Shown: positions 1 through 7,700 of the stretch, in pieces
How positions within the stretch are numbered: the first letter of the stretch is position 1
Layout of the letters: every line of letters starts with the position of its first letter
Source: a virus
IMG/VR virus record: IMGVR_UViG_3300043570_001331
Coordinates: 1-41,654 of that record
Reading direction: 5' to 3' (one strand)
Length of the DNA: 41,654 bases
Translations under genes and position numbers: made by a program
Notes under the pieces: generated by a model
Database searches by the model: none
What the model saw: the letters and a program-made list of their open reading frames with translations, nothing else
What the model was told of the DNA's origin: nothing

Positions 1-219
1 AGACTTTACAATCTGTTCAAGGGTGTCAAAGTTAGGTGTAGATTGATACTTCGAGTGATACTCCTTTGTCATCTGTAAGATGATTTTAAAATACTTATTG
101 TCAAAATAAACACTCTCAATAACATCCATAATTGATGTTGAAAATTCTTTGTCGACAATAAGTTGGTTTAAAAGTTGTATCTGAAATGTGTTCCCTAAGT
201 AATCAAAATTTTTATTCAT
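1..219 (-). CDS. 41: Replicative DNA helicase, gp41/DnaB-like (N-terminal part)
   Basis: Only the first 73 codons lie in the window; the gene runs off the left edge. The start ATG is at 217-219. The fragment is helical and matches the pattern of the T4 gp41 N-terminal domain: a stretch like FQIQLLNQLIVDKEF, then YFDNKYFKIILQ, then an EYHSKYQSTPNFDTL segment that parallels the T4 'EYHSVPS' region. In that family the N-terminal domain forms the hexamer collar and contacts primase; the ATPase domain would lie outside the window. It is the last gene seen of the minus-strand replication block and follows a short gene after 38 bases. No Shine-Dalgarno is visible. The assignment rests on a short fragment plus context. 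Confidence 0.7.
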   Translation of the reverse strand, partial: MNKNFDYLGNTFQIQLLNQLIVDKEFSTSIMDVIESVYFDNKYFKIILQMTKEYHSKYQSTPNFDTLEQIVKS

Positions 220-257
220 AAATCGTTTTTGTAGTCCCTTGTTTTATTAAATATAAC

Positions 258-707
258 TTAGTTCAACTCAAATCCCAAATATTCAAAACTTAATTCTTCC
301 TCGGAAAAAATGTCAGTTAAATCTCTCAAAACATCTTTCAAAAATGGTCGTACATCAACGGTATAACGAACTTTGGGTGGATATAATTTTCCATCAAAAT
401 ATCTATGACAAATTGTCTGCTCTCCAATTCTGATGTGAATATTGAAGTGTTCGCTACCTTCAGTGAATGATGTCTCCATTAGGGTTGGGTCGTTCATAAT
501 CGCGTCTTGGTTATCTGACATATAGATAACGGTTTTCATCTTAAGATGATGTTGGAGTTGCTCCTTTAGTTGTTTAATGTAGTAGTACAACTCTAACGAG
601 TTTTTTGCGTTTGGGTTGAATCCTCTAACATTAAAAAACCTTTGAACTACGATGTTGTCATTCAACGTAAGTAAGAATTCCATTTTGGTACTGTCTTGCT
701 CTCTCAT
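258..707 (-). CDS. Conserved phage-type hypothetical protein in replication block
   Basis: A protein of 149 residues that I do not recognise. An ATG 24 codons further upstream (779) would also keep the frame open, but it would overlap the exonuclease gene by 70 bases and add a very Lys-rich peptide. The ATG at 705-707 sits two bases after the exonuclease stop and is preferred. The protein is mixed alpha/beta, with no membrane segment or signal peptide. It carries a central helix (LELYYYIKQLKEQLQHHL) and an acidic C-terminus (IFSEEELSFEYLGFELN). It lies between the exonuclease and the helicase, so a role in DNA metabolism is likely by context only. Confidence 0.7.
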   Translation of the reverse strand: MREQDSTKMEFLLTLNDNIVVQRFFNVRGFNPNAKNSLELYYYIKQLKEQLQHHLKMKTVIYMSDNQDAIMNDPTLMETSFTEGSEHFNIHIRIGEQTICHRYFDGKLYPPKVRYTVDVRPFLKDVLRDLTDIFSEEELSFEYLGFELN

Positions 708-709
708 AT

Positions 710-1708
710 TTATTTTTTGTTTGTATTTCTTTTTTCTTTTCTTGTTAATTTTAGGAATGGTGTTAGGAAACTTACCCAAGCATCATCGTTCTTGGGTAGA
801 TACTTAAAGAGACCATCCTCCATCATCATTCTCATTAAGTTTTTGTAACCCCTATCGGTGGGGTCTATTGTATCGTTTAATATCTGTGTTACTAACTCTT
901 TTCCTTCTTCGGTTATTAACGGATTAGATAGGTCAACAATCTTCTTATTTGTACTATAGAACTCTTCACCAAGTATAGACAATTTCGTCTTACCTGTCAA
1001 AATATTATTTAAAACTTTAATAGGTTTTTTTTGTGGAATTTTTCCTGCGATATCCAATAATTCTTCGATAGTGCAAGGTTTCTCCTGAACTTGGGGGAAA
1101 TATTTAACCAATGTTTTTTCACCAAGTCCCTCAATACCAATAATATTATCTCCTTTATCACCTGTGAATACCTTTGTTAATAACACATTGTAATGTGGAA
1201 TTTTAACTTTGTTAATAACGATGTTATCTCCGTTTTTAAAGTATTCTTTTGTGTTTGGTGCATAGATGGTTACATTATCCGAGATAAGCTGTGTAAGGTC
1301 CTTATCTGCGGAAAATATGATGATTTTTTCATCGACCGCAATCTTGCAATAATGCGCAATCAAATCATCCGCCTCATTATTCGCCATTTCAACTTGACGA
1401 ACAAATATTTCTTCCAAATATTGTTTAACTCTTGATTGTTGATACAAATATGATTCATACTTGTATTCGTTCATATCCAATGTTCGGTTTGCCTTATACT
1501 GTGGATATAAACTTTTTCTAACGGATGAATTAGAATCACCGTCCCAAAATACCACTACCTTATCGTGGTTGTGTTCTTCAAGGAATTTGCGGAGTATATT
1601 CACAAAGTGAAATACTCCACCCACATGAGCTCCGTCGTTATACACGTCTTTGGCTCCGTGGAATCCTATCTTGAATAAGTTGTTTCCGTCAACTAATAAT
1701 GTTTTAAT
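710..1708 (-). CDS. rnh: 5'-3' exonuclease / RNase H-like (FEN family), apparent ATT start
   Basis: Flap-endonuclease/T4 RNase H family nuclease, expected to remove RNA primers and flaps at the fork. Catalytic acidic motifs in order: LLVDGNN near the N-terminus, VVFWDGDSNSSVRK, NNEADDLIAHY, FSADKDLTQL and FTGDKGDNIIGIEGLGEKT, the last being the helix-hairpin-helix region. The first ATG/GTG/TTG codon in frame is a GTG at 1645, which would remove the LLVDGNN motif and its metal-binding Asp. The frame remains open to a TAA at 1721-1723, and within it the only reasonable start is ATT at 1706-1708. That start gives a canonical (M)KTLLVDGNNLFKIGF N-terminus and 332 residues. An AAGAGA lies just upstream. 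A sequencing error of ATG to ATT is the alternative. The gene follows uvsX by 30 bases. Confidence 0.88.
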   Translation of the reverse strand: MKTLLVDGNNLFKIGFHGAKDVYNDGAHVGGVFHFVNILRKFLEEHNHDKVVVFWDGDSNSSVRKSLYPQYKANRTLDMNEYKYESYLYQQSRVKQYLEEIFVRQVEMANNEADDLIAHYCKIAVDEKIIIFSADKDLTQLISDNVTIYAPNTKEYFKNGDNIVINKVKIPHYNVLLTKVFTGDKGDNIIGIEGLGEKTLVKYFPQVQEKPCTIEELLDIAGKIPQKKPIKVLNNILTGKTKLSILGEEFYSTNKKIVDLSNPLITEEGKELVTQILNDTIDPTDRGYKNLMRMMMEDGLFKYLPKNDDAWVSFLTPFLKLTRKEKRNTNKK

Positions 1709-1738
1709 GTCTCTTGTGTTTTATAGTGTGAATACTTC

Positions 1739-2743
1739 TCAATCCTCTTTCTCTTCTTTCAATTCAAAATCTAAAGATGCAATACCAAGAATATCTTTCC
1801 AATAGTCAGCATGTTCTTTTTTATAAGCCTCAATAGATATCTTTTCTTCTGCAGCTTCTTTACCCGCCAAGAACCCGTGTGGTGTTACAATTATCTTACC
1901 ATCTTCATAACCCAATCCATTAATGTGATTCTTCATCACAGAAATTTTAGTTCTAATTGCAAATTTAACACTTCTTTTGTCTTTTGTTGCAGTAATTTTG
2001 TTAGTTCCTGCACCTTTTTGGTTACCGAATAAGAATACCAAAGATGAGTTTAACCAAATTGCCTCACCACCTTTAGCTTTAATCTTAGGTTGTCCAAATG
2101 GATTATCAGGTAATTCAACCCAAGGTTGGTTGACAATAACCAAAGTGTTTTCGTATTTTGAATCTGATTTACGAGAACCTGAAATACGTTGGTTGATACC
2201 CATACCAATTTTGTCTGCCAATACAGATGCGTTGTGTTGCTTTCCACCTTTACCATCAAATGTCATCTTACAAGGAACTGAACCAACAGAATCCCATAAG
2301 AACAATAAACTATAATCCAACTCACCTTTTTCTTGCGCATCTAACAAACTATTAATATAGTCGGTGATTTGCTCAATATAATTGAAGTTGTTATTAAAGA
2401 TGTAGAATCCGTCCCAATCAACTTCTCCTGTTGCTTCATCAACAACTTCTTCACAGTCAAAACCCATAAGTTTTGCGTGTTCAAAAGACCATTTTTGTTC
2501 AGTAATAATGAACACAGGTAGAATACCTTTCTTTTGAGCATCAACCGCAGATTTAACCAATGCGGTAGTTTTTCCTGTATCTGAGTGACCCAAGAACATA
2601 TTTAAATGTCCAATCGCAGGACCAGGTACTCCAACCGCATCTAAGAAATCAGGACCTAAGTCAAAAAATCTTTGGGGTTTGTATTTTGCTGAGGTAGAGA
2701 ATTTTTTCTTTACCAAGCTGAAATCATTTTTTTTAATTGCCAT
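1739..2743 (-). CDS. uvsX: UvsX/RecA-like recombinase
   Basis: Strand-exchange ATPase of the RecA/UvsX type, 334 residues, a size close to RecA and T4 UvsX. Visible motifs are Walker A GHSDTGKT at about residues 52-59, an ITEQKWSFEHA region containing the conserved Glu after the second strand, and Walker B LLFLWDSVGSV at about 145-155. A VIVNQPWVELPDNPFGQP segment corresponds to the L2 DNA-binding region, followed by KAKGGEAIWLNSS. In T4 it loads onto gp32-coated single-stranded DNA to drive recombination-dependent replication, and here gp32 lies just upstream. The start ATG is preceded only by an A-run. A terminator hairpin separates it from gp32. Confidence 0.93.
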   Translation of the reverse strand: MAIKKNDFSLVKKKFSTSAKYKPQRFFDLGPDFLDAVGVPGPAIGHLNMFLGHSDTGKTTALVKSAVDAQKKGILPVFIITEQKWSFEHAKLMGFDCEEVVDEATGEVDWDGFYIFNNNFNYIEQITDYINSLLDAQEKGELDYSLLFLWDSVGSVPCKMTFDGKGGKQHNASVLADKIGMGINQRISGSRKSDSKYENTLVIVNQPWVELPDNPFGQPKIKAKGGEAIWLNSSLVFLFGNQKGAGTNKITATKDKRSVKFAIRTKISVMKNHINGLGYEDGKIIVTPHGFLAGKEAAEEKISIEAYKKEHADYWKDILGIASLDFELKEEKED

Positions 2744-2767
2744 ATTTTTTTTTAGTTAAAAAGAAAA

Positions 2768-2802
2768 AGCTTGGACACTTTACCTAAGTGAATGTCCAAG
2801 CT
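2768..2802 (-). terminator. Rho-independent terminator after gp32
   Basis: A perfect 10-bp stem (AGCTTGGACA/TGTCCAAGCT) with a 15-base loop is followed on the minus strand by a TTTTTCTTTTT tract. It starts 11 bases after the gp32 stop codon and lies before uvsX, so it should end or attenuate the gp32 transcript. Confidence 0.85.
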
Positions 2803-2812
2803 CATTATATAA

Positions 2813-3673
2813 TTAGAACGGTAAGTCAGAGTCAACTTCATCATTTGCCTGAGAGTCAACAATATCTATTTTAGTTTCAGATTTTTTAGACCCACCCATT
2901 GAAGTTGTTGATTCAGTGTCATTACCATATACATAACCACCCTTATCATTATCCCATTTTGGAGTTTCTCCACGAGCGATAGCCTCAAGATAATCAACAG
3001 GTTTTTTAGAATAAACATCTAACCAAGTTAATTCATCTTCAACCCAAGCTTTAGACTGAGCAGCTTCTGCGTGTACAGGACCTTGGTCTTCATACATAAT
3101 TGTAGACACACTTGTGTAATCTTTACCTGCGTTTGTTTTAGATTTTGTTAACTCAATGATTAAGTCACGTCCTTTTTCAGGGTCGGTAACATCACCTTTG
3201 TTTCTCCAAATTGGAATGATTTTATCTAAGATACCATCATTCTTATAATTGTGTTTGAATCTCCAAAACTTCGGACCATCTTCTTCGTGGTCTCTGTCAA
3301 TAACCTTAACAATATAAAACTTACGAGATTTATATTGTTTAGCCAATTCTTTGTCTGACTCTTTGCCAGTTGACATCAATTCTTCATAAACCTCATTTAA
3401 TGGAGAACGCTCGTTGTCATTCTTTGCTGGGTCATAGAATTTTTGCCATTGTCCACCTACTTGAATTTCGTGGTACCATGCTTCTTTAAATGGTGAAGAA
3501 CCATCTTGTGTTGGTAGGATACGTATTTTACGTTGTCCTGATTTCTCTTTGTCTCCAAGGATACAAGCGAAATACTTTTTCATTCTTTCGTCTTGCGACA
3601 TTTTGCTTTGGGCCCCGCCCCCTTGTTGTGCTTTTTCGTACTGTGCCAATACGGCGTCTAATGAACTCATCAT
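2813..3673 (-). CDS. 32: Single-stranded DNA-binding protein, gp32-like
   Basis: A protein of 286 residues, close to T4 gp32 (301). The N-terminal segment (SLDAVLAQYEKAQ) is followed by a core with KIRILPTQDG, FYIVKVIDRDHEEDGPKFWRFKHNY and KGRDLIIEL, which fits the gp32 OB-fold. The C-terminus is a Ser/Asp-rich linker ending in DSDLPF, which looks like the acidic partner-binding tip of bacterial SSB. Only one Cys is present, so the Zn-binding site of T4 gp32 is missing. Two ATG codons open the frame and either could be used. A terminator follows, and a perfect sigma70-type promoter lies about 40 bases upstream, consistent with strong independent expression. Confidence 0.88.
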   Translation of the reverse strand: MMSSLDAVLAQYEKAQQGGGAQSKMSQDERMKKYFACILGDKEKSGQRKIRILPTQDGSSPFKEAWYHEIQVGGQWQKFYDPAKNDNERSPLNEVYEELMSTGKESDKELAKQYKSRKFYIVKVIDRDHEEDGPKFWRFKHNYKNDGILDKIIPIWRNKGDVTDPEKGRDLIIELTKSKTNAGKDYTSVSTIMYEDQGPVHAEAAQSKAWVEDELTWLDVYSKKPVDYLEAIARGETPKWDNDKGGYVYGNDTESTTSMGGSKKSETKIDIVDSQANDEVDSDLPF

Positions 3674-3710
3674 ATTTTATTTAAATTTTAATTTGTTGGT
3701 TTGTTGTATA

Positions 3711-3739
3711 ATTATAATCTAGTTTTGGGTGTTTGTCAA
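3711..3739 (-). promoter_or_regulatory. Perfect sigma70-type promoter for gp32
   Basis: On the minus strand TTGACA (3739-3734) is followed by exactly 17 bases and then TATAAT (3716-3711), matching both consensus hexamers and the ideal spacing. The predicted start of transcription lies about 30 bases before the gp32 ATG. The same stretch can also be read as TTTG-N20-TATAATTA, loosely like a Bacteroidota promoter. Confidence 0.75.
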
Positions 3740-3741
3740 AT

Positions 3742-3767
3742 AAAAAAACCACCTTTTTAGGGTGGTT
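3742..3767 (-). terminator. Rho-independent terminator upstream of gp32 unit
   Basis: The stem AACCACC/GGTGGTT with a 7-base loop is followed by a T-run on the minus strand. It ends the upstream unit (genes 4457-4681 and 3790-4452) two bases before the -35 hexamer of the gp32 promoter. Confidence 0.85.
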
Positions 3768-3789
3768 CTTATTAATATGTTAAATAATA

Positions 3790-4452
3790 TTATTTATATC
3801 TTAACTCATCTTTTTGTCCACTTCCTTGGAAGGAGCCCTTGATATCGTTAACATTTATGTCAGTCACATCCTGTGGAGTTAAAACATAATCATTTTTTCC
3901 CGTCTTTTCCATCTCATCTTTTTTATCATCAAAAAATTGTGATAATTTTTGATTAAATGGATATGAATCATAGCTTCTTAACTCTAATTTTTCTTGAGGT
4001 GTTTTCTCTCTATACTTTTCAATCTTGTTTTCAAGAGCGTTAAGTTTGTTCATAATAGCATCCATCTCACCTAATCTTGATTCCAATTTAGTCAATTGTC
4101 CAAATAAGTTATCAAAATAATCATCTTGTTTTTTCTCAATATTTTTTTGAGAATCTACCAATTCAGTAATGTCTAATTCTTCAGAACCACTTTCAGTACC
4201 ACCTTCTTCAGATTTTCCGTCATCATCAATCTTTTCAACATCAGGGTCATTATCAACATCTATTGGTGTTGGTGCTCCGCCTGGTGCTGGAGGTGGTGGT
4301 GGGGTTGCTAATGCATCTGCAGGGGGTGGCGGGGGTGCTGCTCCTTCTTCAGGGGCCAACGCAGCCAAGTCATCACCAGCCTGTTCTCTGATATAATTAT
4401 TGATACTTTTGTATCTTTGAATTTCACTTAATATTTTTTTATCTAAACTCAT
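3790..4452 (-). CDS. Proline-rich, coiled-coil phage protein (structural?)
   Basis: A 220-residue protein that I cannot assign to a family. Residues 1-25 form a basic helix (LDKKILSEIQRYKSINNYI). Residues 38-63 are almost entirely Pro, Ala and Gly with two runs of five prolines. Residues 64-100 are acidic and Ser/Gly/Glu-rich. Residues about 104-150 are a likely coiled coil (heptad-like LTKLESRLGEMDAIMNKLNA). The tail is polar. No signal peptide or membrane segment is present. It is co-transcribed four bases after the 74-residue gene and sits just downstream of the hub gene, which suggests a virion or assembly role by position only. Confidence 0.7.
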   Translation of the reverse strand: MSLDKKILSEIQRYKSINNYIREQAGDDLAALAPEEGAAPPPPPADALATPPPPPAPGGAPTPIDVDNDPDVEKIDDDGKSEEGGTESGSEELDITELVDSQKNIEKKQDDYFDNLFGQLTKLESRLGEMDAIMNKLNALENKIEKYREKTPQEKLELRSYDSYPFNQKLSQFFDDKKDEMEKTGKNDYVLTPQDVTDINVNDIKGSFQGSGQKDELRYK

Positions 4453-4456
4453 TGTA

Positions 4457-4681
4457 TTATCCGTTTAATAATTGTTTAATTCCTCTAGATGTTTCTACTC
4501 TAACTTTTCTATTGGCAGTTGTTTGTTGACCAGCTCTTTCGATAAGACCGTCTCTTTCTCTTACAGTATAACAATCTCCAGTATCTAAATCACAAACTTG
4601 TTTAGTTCCGTCTCCGTTGTCTTCTTCTGAAAATCTAACTGATTTTCCAAGATAGTTATCTAATGTTGTTTTTAAGCTCAT
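4457..4681 (-). CDS. Small hypothetical protein next to baseplate genes
   Basis: A protein of 74 residues, not recognised. It has a FSEEDNGDGTKQVCDLDTGDCYTV segment (two Cys five residues apart, possible beta hairpin) and a basic C-terminal half (RKVRVETSRGIKQLL). The start ATG lies 13 bases after a TATTTATA motif, so this gene appears to head the unit that also carries the proline-rich gene four bases downstream. No Shine-Dalgarno is visible. Confidence 0.65.
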   Translation of the reverse strand: MSLKTTLDNYLGKSVRFSEEDNGDGTKQVCDLDTGDCYTVRERDGLIERAGQQTTANRKVRVETSRGIKQLLNG

Positions 4682-4694
4682 AAAAATCTTTTTA

Positions 4695-4702
4695 TATAAA
4701 TA
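4695..4702 (-). promoter_or_regulatory. TATTTATA promoter-like motif
   Basis: On the minus strand TATATTTATATA lies 13 bases before the ATG of the 74-residue gene. It is one of twelve copies of this octamer upstream of first genes in the window. Confidence 0.5.
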
Positions 4703-4737
4703 TACGATTTAAGTGAATGTTATTCCTAATTACTAAA

Positions 4738-7700
4738 TTATATAAATTTAAAATTAAAAGTTTGTGGTACGTTTTGCGGGTTTAAAGTTTTATTTGTAGG
4801 AACTGCGGTAACTATAAATTGAATATCGACCGTTTGACCATCTTTAAGAAAATTGGTTTTAAATTCAGGAACTGGATTATTAATTAATATATCGGCAACA
4901 TCGTTACGGGTTATTGTGAATACGTTACCAGAAACATAATTTGAGATTACTAACGGTACACTTCTATTTATTGTTTCTCTTCTAACATTATTTACAATAG
5001 AAGTATCAAAAACCGCAACAATCATATCAACATTTTGTTCTAATGTCCAAGTATTAAGTGCAGCCGCTTGAGGATTCACACTAACAGTTAATTTACCAGT
5101 TAAATCTCTTATTAATATTTCTGTTTCTCCTATTAACGTAACAGGTCCTGTTTGTTGTGGTTGAGTATTTGTGTTTTTTGAGTTTTTTGGTACAGGTGTT
5201 ACTTGTGCTGGGTCATAGGTGAAAAGGGTCACACTTCTTCCAATTCCATTTACTCCACTAACAATTATAAGATTTTTTTGAGCATTAGTTAATCCATTAT
5301 TAGTATATGGAACAACGACATTTAAGTTAGTTGAACTATTAACAGTTATGCCAGTAGTTGTCAATACGTTATTAATTGTAATTCCTGTGATATTTTCAAA
5401 ATCCACACCCGTTATTGTTAATATTGTACCACTCACACCTGTTAATGGTGATATGGTTAATATCCTTGGAGGTAAACAATTTGATGATTGATTAACCGTA
5501 TTTAATTGTTGTTGAATTGTTTGACTATTTCTCGTAGTTTGAGTTTTTAATTGCCCTGCAGAATCTACGTTTAACCCCGCATCTCCCGCAGACTTAAATC
5601 CTTTATCAAACGTTGATTGTAATTTAGTATATTCACTAATGTGTGAGTCAAAATAATCTTCACTAACATTAGAAACAGGCCAATAACACACATAATATTT
5701 AGTAAGGCCTAATCCTGTTGTCGTATTATATACTCTATCAACATTTGAAGATAATTTTGAAATCATAAAATCAAAGAATTTTCCTATGTTATCAAAATTG
5801 GCAACAGGTTGTGATGTAGGTTTATCAGTTGAATTTGATATATTTACACAAGAGTATTTTTTATTACTAAAATAATTACTATTTGTCCCATAATCTGTGG
5901 TTAGTGTTATATTCGCGTAGTTATTGTTATAACCATAGAATTTACCAGTATTAAATGTCTTAGCGTAACATATTAAATAAATAAGAACTTGTAATTGTGG
6001 ATTAAGTGTTTTCTTTTGAAGTTCAGTAACAAATTCAGTTTGATTTATACTTGTCGTTACCGATGATTGAGCATCTCCCCAAGTTTCATAAGCAACCGCT
6101 AAATTACTACTACAAGAATTTTGTGCGGCTGCGGTACTATCACCAACCTGACTAACGTATTTAGATTTATTAACATTAGTAATTGCCTTGGCAGTTACAG
6201 AATCTTTTCTATTTTTAATAATTGCCTCTACTTTAGTTAATAAATTTTGATTTATACTTTGTAAAAAACTATCAATTGATGGTAAGTTATAAATACCTTG
6301 TCTAACACCACCAAATGTTGTTTGGAATGAACCAGGAGTAATGACATGACTAACATCAGTAATAAAATAAGGCCCATTAAACATCGGAACGTGTCTAAGA
6401 TTAAAATACATTGTTGGCTGTAATAAAGCATTACCCAAACAACTAACTTGACAAGTATAACTTCTTTGTTTGTATAAATTATATAAACTTACGTTTTGAG
6501 TTGCAACATTTCTACCGTTAGCTTGGTCAACCATATTTAATTGTGTCTGAATTGTCTCTGAAGTAGCCTTACCACTTTCCATTCCAACTTGGAATGAATA
6601 GAACACTCCTTGGTTTCTATTTCCAATATCAACATTAAAACCAACACATTTATTTGAAACCGCCCAATCTTTTTTAGTCGTTTGGTCTTCAATTAATGGG
6701 TTATCAGACGCTCTTCTTAATTCAAATGCATCATCTCTAAATCTTGAATTTCCTTTTGGTAAATCTAAATGTGTGGATGGTTGTCCCACATAAAAACAAA
6801 TCATCTTAGGGCTTGAATTTCTATAATCAACATTTAAAAATGTCCCCCACATATTGTCGGCAAACTCTAATTGACCATTAGCTTGTGGTATGGTAGTACC
6901 ATCAACATCTTGTATATTATAAAAATTAACATATGCAGGTAATGGCATCACATTAAATTTATTTTTAATCAAAAACCCACTCATAAATGTGAATACACTC
7001 ATTTCCATATTAAGTGAATTTTCATTTAATATGTTTTTAAAATCAAAAATATCAACAATAATTGTATCCCCAATATTTCTTGACGCTCTGTCTAAGAACA
7101 TAATATCTTCAAATAGTGTTTTGGTTGTATAGTCAGAACCCGCAACCCATTTGTCATTTAACGCTTTAAATACCTCATAATTTTCAACCTTACTTTGTTG
7201 TCCATCAATAACTGTTTGAATAGTTCTTTCAGGTAATTGTTGTTGGTCGGGTAAATCACGTCTAATATTAGTTAATAATCCATTTAAAATAATATTTTGA
7301 AAATCAGTAGTTAACCCCAAATAAGTTTGGAGATTAGTTCCAAATTCCACACTTGTTAAGGTTGGCGAATATAACTTTTGTGTTGCAAACATTTTAATTA
7401 ATGGTGCACATAACACAACGTTAGCCTCAGTAAACTCAATATTACTGTCAATGAAGAAATCTGTTATATATGAACCTGAATCTGTATATTGTAAATTTGT
7501 GATGGTTGAGAACCCTACTTCAGTTTCCAAAGCTCTCCACGCAACAGTATTATTTGATTTAGAAGTTGCAACACTTGTTGTGTTTAATATTGACGGTAAA
7601 CTATTTTTAATATAAGGGTTAAAAAATATTGGACTGTCAATCGCATTATTTCCACCAACATGAACTATATATGATGCCATAACCCTTCTATTATAATCCG

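Noticed and set aside
710-1645. GTG at 1645 as the exonuclease start
   Set aside because: It would remove the LLVDGNN motif and its catalytic Asp, which are encoded in frame immediately upstream.
1977-2315. Plus-strand open frame of 112 codons inside uvsX
   Set aside because: It lies wholly antisense to a clear UvsX gene and shows no domain pattern.
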